A stretch of DNA of 25,055 bases from contig LSSN01005465.1 of NCBI GenBank assembly GCA_001970855.1, forward strand, positions 1-25,055, written 5' to 3'. The translations under genes were made by a program, and so were the position numbers. Below, piece by piece: positions 19,201 through 25,055 of this stretch (the stretch's first letter is position 1; every line of letters begins with the position of its first letter). A model generated the notes under the pieces. The model saw only the letters and a program-made list of their open reading frames with translations. It ran no database searches and had not been told where the DNA came from. The DNA comes from Smittium culicis. Its lineage: Eukaryota > Kickxellomycota > Harpellomycetes > Harpellales > Legeriomycetaceae.

Positions 19201-20003
19201 CATCAACTGTTTTCAAACAGAGTTTGAACTCGTCCCAGTATATGAACAGCTCGCCATTAAGGCAAAATAGCGGAACTCACCAAACTCATTCGAATAGAAA
19301 TTCTGCAATGTTCATGACAAATAACCGCAATAACGTCCCAAGATTTAACCTTAACCCCGCAAACAACGTCAGGTACGACGACCCCATGGCGCAGAGAAAT
19401 AATTTCGCCAATAACCAGCAAATGCAAAGAATGTACAACCAGAACCAAGTTCCTGATGGCGATGCCTATGGATACAATATGATGGAAAACCACAATAACT
19501 ACTACTCTGATGGATCTAAATCCAAATCTAACATGACTCTAAACTTTGCCTCTAACCCAAATATCCACCAATTCCAGCAAAAATCTCAGACCAGAAAAAG
19601 CATTAATGGACTAAACTACCAATTCGACAACACAAACGATGACTCTAATACCTTCACCATCGAAAAAAACAACAATCTCCGCGCAATTCCCAAACAACAA
19701 CAACCACCTGCCCAAAACCCAAAACAAAAATCTCTCGAGTTCGAGTACTCAATCAACGTCCCTGAAGCCGTCGCAATCAAGTTTGAACAGTTCCTCGACA
19801 CCTGCGTCGAATCGAAGCCGTACTCAAACACCTCCAGTAACGACATCTACCAAGCATACGTCAACTTTTGCTCGCGCAACGGTATCAAGCCCGATGACCG
19901 CGTCACCTACGACGATTTCGTTAAAATGCTCATCTCCACCGATTACACCATCAAAGACAACCGCAACGGCGGATATACCATATACAACGCTATCGTCGTC
20001 TAA
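16230..20003 (+). CDS. Large PH-domain protein, Caf120/Skg3-like, with N/Q-rich middle and primase-type C-terminal domain
   Basis: The ATG at 16230 (A at -3, G at +4) gives 1257 residues; a GTG six bases earlier is not a credible eukaryotic start. Residues about 10-150 form a PH domain, with GILSKKK, RKWTTHYVEL and the closing helix around W141. Residues about 175-335 (FQVLVQFDRDADLSLCD, then LRLVGLIEYARTV and FKSEREMCNAISIASKLFTL) resemble the second conserved block of fungal Caf120/Skg3 proteins, which are linked to CCR4-NOT or the cell cortex. A basic patch is at 445-466. The middle (about 340-1165) is disordered, rich in N and Q, with an acidic DDDSDSDNDE stretch and a helical, basic segment near 812-845 (GLIGAIATREQIK). 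Residues 1173-1257 form a compact domain (FEQFLDTCVE, IYQAYVNFC, NGGYTIYNAIVV) resembling the C-terminal winged helix of D5-type primases. Codons mostly end in C. The family call is by resemblance; the exact function is not established. Confidence 0.85.
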   Translation: MDPKFQRCYAQGILSKKKDLEVDGKPSKSRKWTTHYVELMGTTLHLYEVSNLFAEKLSAVLEAGPNTKKTLQTNPAEMTEIISLIKGGKTICAPVDKIDIAFASYTAMGTIRKRPNNIEILTVGQERFYVTASSKIRMDNWVHAFDTAVSDFSFYNELVTQKTLVSKYAYFLNDSPNPDQFQVLVQFDRDADLSLCDLKCRPHFSKGFELVLTNFANGKKGSQKNSTASKFFKTPAEDIACFTLINKAFIYPAAADDIDDNGNSTNPKKKSSAPAELTNSKFNLRLVGLIEYARTVKSKYVKTIVNQISISFKSEREMCNAISIASKLFTLPAFSSFNTIAPHTNRNSAIFNQNVNINQTLPNNARQFIAQPAQLPNDQFNRNSVIMSPSAQIQQNQGPHDFNSNSISNNQINASSPNIATFNNIATTDSHTPNVQITDTKTENKHNRGFINRTLKLGSLFGKLKKSSSGTFSKAESQLIKDTEAKTPTTPNLADIFTQPEIEPITDNTENQPTKVPEFKDYSANLPDLMEDEFDAVKMIEKSVENLSLSTNKQIVDPQIAQLNTTQQKIDNTPELDDDSDSDNDEPLTKAYQTHVKNTSQLGINSSVHQQNNNNAPAVNQPQNTFTQPINYNDTPIMVSDEASNALLYQNTEYVQNINQFYPDQYADNFNNNTDAHAHDAFNKNEFVNPDTFHQNNVFFNGNVPVPDNFAPMQNQQMNYPDFNGQFVNIQNPNIIPDQNFYNPQLVNNMGQRFPNNGISEIPLTQIDYHDGFAQNGQQQFQDNIFAPAFIEESGGPLLSIKANKVITENHKGLIGAIATREQIKINQKYRDSSSLIKGRQLRKTPDAANTFNANRGSKMFTADPVAENVNSWLNSGSNDDSPLPNTTTPQRLRNTNSVYFSDPMVKQPGMGIDNNINYTPTGRPKSLFFSNSVSNFKNINHGQPGNISSVRNSVFNSLSSYTNIYPNQDDDLPLSSNEALASAGLRNPNSSTVFKQSLNSSQYMNSSPLRQNSGTHQTHSNRNSAMFMTNNRNNVPRFNLNPANNVRYDDPMAQRNNFANNQQMQRMYNQNQVPDGDAYGYNMMENHNNYYSDGSKSKSNMTLNFASNPNIHQFQQKSQTRKSINGLNYQFDNTNDDSNTFTIEKNNNLRAIPKQQQPPAQNPKQKSLEFEYSINVPEAVAIKFEQFLDTCVESKPYSNTSSNDIYQAYVNFCSRNGIKPDDRVTYDDFVKMLISTDYTIKDNRNGGYTIYNAIVV

Positions 20004-20749
20004 ATTCCCATTACCCTTCCTACCCTTTAACTCTGTAACCTCTCTTAATTTATATCATCTTTTTTTTTTTGACTTCCTTTTTATACAAATTAATAATAAA
20101 CATATCTTTTTACTATTTAAAAAAAAAACTCTATTGAAATATTCTAGCTTTTCTATTTTTTTTTATTTCAGCTACTTGAACTATCCAAAATAACGATAAA
20201 TAGACAGAATAATGTTGAATCACAAAATTTTATCAGGTATGAAATAAAACATGCTCTACAAACAATAATTATTAAATGACTTTTTCAATTATGGTTTTTT
20301 GGTAGGTTCAAGAGACTTGGTTCTCGAAAAGGTTTATTAAAAAAATTATATTCCTGCTTTTTTTTACTAATTATACCCACCTCCCCCCAAAATTAGATAT
20401 TATTTAACTAAGTACGACCCATTTGATCCCATTTGGAGCTAGTTGGGAAATTACATTTCGGAAGAGTAAAAGAATAGCGTAAACAATCTTTGTAATCGTG
20501 TTAGATTAGGTACAGCGAATCTTAATTTGGTGCTCGCAACAGCAAAAAAGAATATTTTTGTTTTTAAATGTTGCCTGCTGTGCCCAAAGCACTTAACGTT
20601 CCAAAATTTAAGCTAATTTAAAGCCTCTGTGAACAAGAACCCTCCCCCCCCCCTCCAAAGACAGAAAATGTCGATTGTCAGGCGGGAGCTAGATTAAAAT
20701 TTTTTATTTTATTTTATTTTGTTAGTTTATATGTATTTTGAACTTTTGA
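20004..20749. other. 3' flank of the PH-domain gene, no gene seen
   Basis: The region is AT-rich with poly-T runs, and C-rich runs near 20380-20392 and 20640-20655. The 184-codon frame reaching 20193 is a shifted-frame shadow of the PH gene plus this flank. No RNA gene was recognised. Confidence 0.5.
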
Positions 20750-20945
20750 TTAACCTTTTCACGCCCAAAAAATCTTTAGAATAATGAATTTATTGATTCA
20801 CCATTAATTTATAGTTAATTTTATTATCTGATGCTACTATAATACAAACCAAAATTTAATTTAATTGCGTAATTATATGAGGGATTCTTTACGAAAAGTG
20901 CACTTTTATGGTGTAAAGAGTTGCAGAATATGAAATTTCATATAT
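20750..20945 (-). mobile_element. Degraded TTAA-type MITE, left end only
   Basis: TTAACCTTTTCACG (TTAA at 20750-20753), followed by CTTTAGAATAATGAATTTAT and TGATTCA, resembles the start of the reverse-oriented copies at 21539 and 22236. No matching right end was found; the end given assumes family length. Confidence 0.4.
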
Positions 20946-21011
20946 CATTTTTATCCAATAAATAAAATATAGTATTTTTTTTAGCAAATAATATTTTTAT
21001 AATGAAATAAT

Positions 21012-21210
21012 TTAACCCTTTCAGGGGCAGTTGGCCTTTTTTGAACTACCAAAATTATCCAACCAAACGGCAACATGATAATTAAATATATAATAATAAT
21101 AAATTATTGGCTGGTAAATGACAAAAATCCACTAACAAATAAATATATTATAGCTTACCCAATTATGATTTTTAATTAAGTTTAAGAGTGCTGGCCCCGG
21201 AAAGGGTTAA
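21012..21210 (+). mobile_element. TTAA-type inverted-repeat MITE, diverged subfamily, complete copy
   Basis: TTAA at 21012-21015 is followed by CCCTTTCAGGGGCAG. The right end is GTGCTGGCCCCGGAAAGGG then TTAA at 21207-21210. The total of 199 bp matches family length. The interior has diverged from the other copies, but the ends and the AAGAGTG subterminal string are shared. Confidence 0.85.
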
Positions 21211-21334
21211 AAGAACAATTAAAAAGCATTTCGAATTATGCCAATGGTAATTTATAATTTTTAATATTCGTTCCAATAATCATAAGCTGCAACAAAGCGC
21301 CCTCTTCGTTCAGAATCGCCCATATTATAATTAT

Positions 21335-21398
21335 TGAAAACAGTTGTCCATACTTTATTAGGTCAAAAAAAAAGTCTACCGCCCAGAAAAGGGCTTGA
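21335..21398 (-). mobile_element. TTAA-type MITE, right-hand fragment
   Basis: ACAGTTGTCCATACTTTATT, then AGGTCAAA and AGTCTACCGCCCAGAAAAGG GC, is the reverse complement of the forward end with its GGTAGACT string. The other end, expected just after 21200, was not recognised. Confidence 0.6.
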
Positions 21399-21538
21399 AT
21401 AATATCGTTCAAAAAATTCAGTATTACCTATAATTTATCATCTTCCGTTTTTTATATAATAATAACACTTGATTTACAAACAAATAATTTAATACCCAGA
21501 CTAATTATTTTGTTTGAACTTTGTAGTAAGTATTAAAT

Positions 21539-21925
21539 TTAACTATTTCCCGTAACCAGTCTTTGAAAAATTCAATTTATTGATTCATTTGTGATTAACC
21601 CTTTTCCGGGCGGTAGACTATTATTGACCCGCCAGATATAGCCAACAGAGTTCAATTAAAATGCAATATTTTAGAGATTTTAAATAGTATTGGTATACTG
21701 TAAATAAATAACAAAGCATAAATTTACTTATATATCGTAATCGAATCATAAAATTGGCTTTTTTAAAGAATGTGGAACGAGAAAGGGTTAATAATAAAAT
21801 TTACTATTTTCTATTGCTTTTCAATGTACAAATATTTCTTGACTTCGGAATTAAAGTATTTTAATTGAACACAGAGGGCTATATTTGGTAGATCAAAAAT
21901 ATTCTACCGCTTATGAAACAGTTAG
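21539..21925 (-). mobile_element. TTAA-type MITE (outer copy) split by a nested copy
   Basis: The left part (21539-21598) starts TTAACTATTTCCCG and matches the reverse orientation. The right part (21792-21925) resumes with TAATAAAATTTACTATTTTC and contains CGGAATTAAAGTATTTTAAT and TTGGTAGATCAAAAA, ending CAGTTAG. Removing the nested copy and one TTAA gives about 194 bp, the family length. Confidence 0.8.
21595..21791 (+). mobile_element. TTAA-type MITE, nested complete copy
   Basis: TTAA (21595-21598) is followed by CCCTTTTCCGGGCGGTAGAC. The right end is GTGGAACGAGAAAGGG then TTAA (21788-21791), 197 bp in all. It is inserted in the opposite orientation into the copy at 21539. The TTAA on both sides is the target-site duplication expected of piggyBac-type transposition. 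Confidence 0.9.
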
Positions 21926-22235
21926 TTCTAAATCAAAAATGATTTAATAAAACTGATATTTAATTTACTTATGAATTTGAAGTGCTTAATCACAATGGAA
22001 AATAAAATATGATTGTAAAAAATCAGAGAGCTAAAAAAAATATAATTCAAAAGCGGATTCTCCTTGAAATATTTATAATAAATGTGAACTTGGATCCGTT
22101 TATAATATGTTGCACTTTGTTTGTTTATTTTTAAATATGCAAATAAAAATGCGAATTCTTGTTTGCCAAAGTTTATTACACAAATTCATTTTCTACTATA
22201 CTCAATACATTTATGTATTTTTATTTGTTTGTACT

Positions 22236-22622
22236 TTAACCCTTTCCCGTTCAACACTATTTGAAAAAAATAATTTATTGATTTTTATGATAAAAAATGA
22301 AATTTGTTATTAGCTATTTATCACAGAAAAGAAAATATTTCTTAAAGCTTCGGAATTAAAGCATTTTAACCCTTTACCGGGCGGTAGACTATTTTTGATC
22401 TACCAAACCTAGCCAACCGGATTGAGTAAAAATAACTTAATTTCGAGGCCTTAGGAAATATTCGTTTGCTGTATTATAACAGTCAATAATAAATTTACTT
22501 ATAAATCATAAACAAATAAAAAAAATTTTTTTTTTAAGAGTGTTGGACGGGAAAGGGTTAATTGGGCGCTGTTGAATATATTTTCTAGATCAAAAACAAA
22601 CTACCACGCGGGATAGGGATAA
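22236..22622 (-). mobile_element. TTAA-type MITE (outer copy) split by a nested copy
   Basis: The left part, 22236-22369, starts TTAACCCTTTCCCGTTCAAC. The right part, 22562-22622, resumes with TTGGGCGCTGTTGA and ends GCGGGATAGGGATAA. Joined across one TTAA it is about 195 bp and matches copy 1 at 7645. Confidence 0.88.
22366..22561 (+). mobile_element. TTAA-type MITE, nested complete copy
   Basis: TTAA (22366-22369) then CCCTTTACCGGGCGGTAGAC; the right end is GTTGGACGGGAAAGGG then TTAA (22558-22561), 196 bp in all. It sits in the outer element's GCATTTTAATTGGGCGCTG site, which is intact in copy 1, so the TTAA duplication can be read directly. It contains GGTAGACTATTTTTGATCTA CC, a subterminal hairpin. 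The terminal inverted repeat is about CCCTTTCCCG. No coding capacity. Confidence 0.92.
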
Positions 22623-23065
22623 TAGAAAGCTGATTATTTACTTTTATTTTATATAAAGCCAATGTTTTAATAATAACTTGTTATAAATTATATCGATAGA
22701 TAGAAGATATAGCTATTGTACGCTAATATTCGGACTAAGAAAGACCTTAATAAGGAAATGAAGGGCCGAACTAAATATTAGTGAAATTTCATATGTTTCG
22801 AATTATTATTTTTCTACAAAAAACATAGAATTTTAGCTTTATATTTACAAAGTAAACGCATGTATCTGTATTCTAAAATATAAGAGCAAATAAAAGAAAA
22901 CCTTGAAAATTATGTCCAAATAATTAAATTGAATTTTGTTAGTAAACATAATTAGCGAAAGTTAAAAATAAAAAGTATAAATTTCAATATCTATGAATTC
23001 ATAAATTATAAATTATTCTTTAATTATTTTCTAGCTCCACTCTCTATTAGTGAAAGCTCGTAAAA
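22623..23065. other. Upstream region of the gamma-glutamyltranspeptidase gene
   Basis: This is AT-rich DNA between the MITE cluster and the next gene, so the cluster forms the far promoter. It contains one AGAGCAAA (about 22883-22890) and AT-rich TATA-like strings near 23000-23020. No gene was recognised. Confidence 0.45.
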
Positions 23066-24922
23066 ATGTTTTTATTAAACTCCTTTTTAAATTCCTTAGT
23101 TATATCAACTTACTATTTGTATGCTGAAGGGTCACCAACAAAATTAAATGCAGGTTTACAGCTCAAGTATACAAAGAATCATGAGTTAAAAATAATCAAT
23201 AATAATAAAATTTACAAGAAAGCTAATATAGACAACCCCAAAAGTTATAAATTTAAATATCAAACTAGGATAAAGAACCCCTCAGATTTAAATTATGAAG
23301 ATAAAAGGAAATATTTAGTAGACTCTGCACAGACATTTGGTACCAACGGTGCAGTTGCGACAGACGAATCGACATGTTCAGGTATAGGAATAGACGTTCT
23401 TAGAGATGGGGGCTCATCTATAGATGCTGCAATCGCTTCTGCTATATGTATCGGATTGTTAAATGCCCATTCTTCAGGAATCGGAGGTGGAGGGATTATG
23501 GTTATCAGGACAGAAAATGGAGACAGCGAAATGATCGATTTTAGAGAAACTGCCCCTTCTGCAGCATCAGAAAATATGTATACTAAAAATAAAACATTAT
23601 CTAAATATACAGGATTATCTTCTGGCGTCCCTGGTGAGTTGCGAGGTTTTCAGCTTGCGCACAAAAAGTACGGTCGTTTAAGTTGGAAAAGATTATTTGA
23701 GCCTACAATTAGATTGGCAAAAAATGGTTATAAAATTGGAAAAGAGCTTGCAAAAGTATTGAGTAAAAGAGAGAATCATTTAAAGATAGATCCAGGATTT
23801 AAACGGGCTTACTTTAAATTAAATGGCGAAATAATGGCTCACAATGATGTAGGAAAAAGAGAAAACTTTGCTAGAACTTTGCAGCAAATTGCAGACTTTG
23901 GCCCAGATGCTTTTTACAAAGGAAATATAGCAGAATCAATGGTAAAATGTATACAGGATAATGGAGGAATAATAAACTTAAATGATTTCTTAAATTATAA
24001 GGCGATATTGAGGCCTACAAGTGTAATAAATTATAAAGATCGAAAATTTATAACCGCTTCGCCACCAGGAGGTGGTCCAGTTTTATCAACATTTTTTAAT
24101 ATTTTAGAAGGCTATAACATGAAAGATCCCAACAGCAGAAACATTTCAACACATAGAATGCTCGAAGCTTTTAGATTTGGATTTTCGCTAAGATCGCGCC
24201 TCGCTGATCCTGAATATGTAAATATAACTGATACGATTTCCAAAAGCCAAAGTAAGGATTTTAGCGCAAAATTAAGATCAAAAATATCAGACAATGAAAC
24301 ACATTCGTACCAATATTACAATCTCAAAAATGATATAAAAAATGATCATGGTACAACTCATTTGTCAGTTATAGATAAGGATGGATTGGCTGTTTCACTA
24401 ACTTCAACTATAAACCATTATTTTGGGTCGTCGGTTATGGATCCAATAACTGGTGTTATATTTAACAATCAAATGGATGATTTCAGTATACCTGGTGTTA
24501 AAAACGCTTTTGGATTACCATATTCAAAAAACAATAATATTATCTCAGGAAAAAGGCCTTTATCTTCAATGTCGCCTACTATTGTAGAAAAAGATGGTTA
24601 TGTTGAGTTCATATTAGGCGCTTCAGGCGGAAAAAGAATACTCACTGCTATTACGCAAGTGCTTTTAAATATTCTAGAATATGGAATGTCTCTAAAAGAG
24701 GCCATAGATATGCCTAGAATCCACGACCAACTTATCCCAGATATAGCAGAGTTTGAACCGGGTTATCCAAAGAGAATTTTAGAAAGTTTAATTTATAGAA
24801 AACACAAAGTTACTCAGAATAGCAACCGTAAATCTGTGGTACAAGCGATACAAGTACAAAAAGATGGTATAATATGTGCAGTTAGCGATGGAAGAAAAGG
24901 AGGTGTACCCAGAGCATACTAG
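23066..24922 (+). CDS. Gamma-glutamyltranspeptidase (glutathione hydrolase)
   Basis: The 618-residue product is full length for the family. The enzyme cleaves the gamma-glutamyl bond of glutathione and transfers the group to water or amino acids; in fungi it serves the gamma-glutamyl cycle, often at the vacuole or cell surface. The precursor self-cleaves before a catalytic Thr, here T430 in DHGTTHLSV, making large and small subunits. Substrate residues are visible: R160 in IDFRETAP, NNQMDDFS at 467-474, PLSSMSP at 498-504 and the oxyanion glycines G521-G522. Residues 2-20 are hydrophobic and end YA-EG, a signal peptide or membrane anchor. Residues 21-85 are a basic, N/K-rich linker. TTHLSV rather than TAHLSV is closer to bacterial and fungal than vertebrate enzymes. 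Codons mostly end in A/T, unlike the two upstream genes. No internal stop or intron is seen. ATG 23066 is chosen because it precedes the hydrophobic leader and has A at -3. Confidence 0.95.
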   Translation: MFLLNSFLNSLVISTYYLYAEGSPTKLNAGLQLKYTKNHELKIINNNKIYKKANIDNPKSYKFKYQTRIKNPSDLNYEDKRKYLVDSAQTFGTNGAVATDESTCSGIGIDVLRDGGSSIDAAIASAICIGLLNAHSSGIGGGGIMVIRTENGDSEMIDFRETAPSAASENMYTKNKTLSKYTGLSSGVPGELRGFQLAHKKYGRLSWKRLFEPTIRLAKNGYKIGKELAKVLSKRENHLKIDPGFKRAYFKLNGEIMAHNDVGKRENFARTLQQIADFGPDAFYKGNIAESMVKCIQDNGGIINLNDFLNYKAILRPTSVINYKDRKFITASPPGGGPVLSTFFNILEGYNMKDPNSRNISTHRMLEAFRFGFSLRSRLADPEYVNITDTISKSQSKDFSAKLRSKISDNETHSYQYYNLKNDIKNDHGTTHLSVIDKDGLAVSLTSTINHYFGSSVMDPITGVIFNNQMDDFSIPGVKNAFGLPYSKNNNIISGKRPLSSMSPTIVEKDGYVEFILGASGGKRILTAITQVLLNILEYGMSLKEAIDMPRIHDQLIPDIAEFEPGYPKRILESLIYRKHKVTQNSNRKSVVQAIQVQKDGIICAVSDGRKGGVPRAY

Positions 24923-25055
24923 AAAATTTTATGGAAATTTATCCATCCAGAAGAACCATTTTTATTTATATTAAACTTTTAGAATAGTATTTTTTAACAA
25001 TTATGAATATTTTTATAATGGGTATTGTCCTATTTAAATAAGGTTTTAAATCAAA
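24923..25055. other. 3' flank of the transpeptidase gene
   Basis: AT-rich sequence with TTTTTATTTATATTAAAC about 35-50 bp after the stop codon, suitable for a fungal 3'-end signal. Nothing else is seen before the window ends. Confidence 0.4.

Noticed and set aside
22107..22313. 68-codon + strand frame
   Set aside because: It runs into the MITE at 22236 and has an F/L/I-rich, AT-driven composition; not supported as a gene.

Overview
The window looks like a gene-poor, AT-rich piece of a fungal nuclear genome. The copper-fist DNA-binding domain at 12722 is a fungal hallmark, and the large gene at 16230 resembles fungal PH-domain proteins of the Caf120/Skg3 type. The three recognisable genes are all on the + strand, show no obvious introns and have ATG starts with an A at -3. 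TGG encodes Trp and TAA/TAG end two of the genes, which fits the standard code. Long AT-rich spacers and abundant decayed mobile DNA would suit a transposon-rich early-diverging fungus (for example a harpellid-like lineage), but that placement is a guess.

Layout. Positions 1-1922 hold a heavily decayed Ty3/gypsy retrotransposon on the - strand (gag relic, then pol/RT relic running off the window edge). Positions 2633-4610 contain open, protein-like but broken frames on the + strand that I cannot identify. From about 4.6 to 12.7 kb there is a long spacer with no intact gene. It holds short tandem repeats, G-rich runs, a phase-perfect 34-unit pentanucleotide array, several copies of a TTAA-flanked inverted-repeat element and a 17-bp repeat array just upstream of the copper-fist gene.

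Positions 12722-13891 are a copper-fist transcription factor gene, intact except for one in-frame TGA exactly where a conserved cysteine of the DNA-binding/copper domain should be. After a 2.3-kb spacer with a 35-bp minisatellite, 16230-20003 encodes a 1257-residue PH-domain protein with a huge N/Q-rich middle and a C-terminal domain resembling the winged helix at the end of viral/phage D5-type primases. Positions 20750-22622 are a cluster of the TTAA elements, including two clean nested insertions. Positions 23066-24922 encode a full-length gamma-glutamyltranspeptidase with much more AT-rich codon use than the other two genes.

The most notable observations are the TGA-for-Cys codon in an otherwise undamaged copper sensor, and the piggyBac-like TTAA element family whose nested copies give both empty and filled target sites within one window. 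The copper-fist factor may regulate copper genes, and the transpeptidase acts in glutathione turnover, but nothing in the sequence proves a functional link between them.
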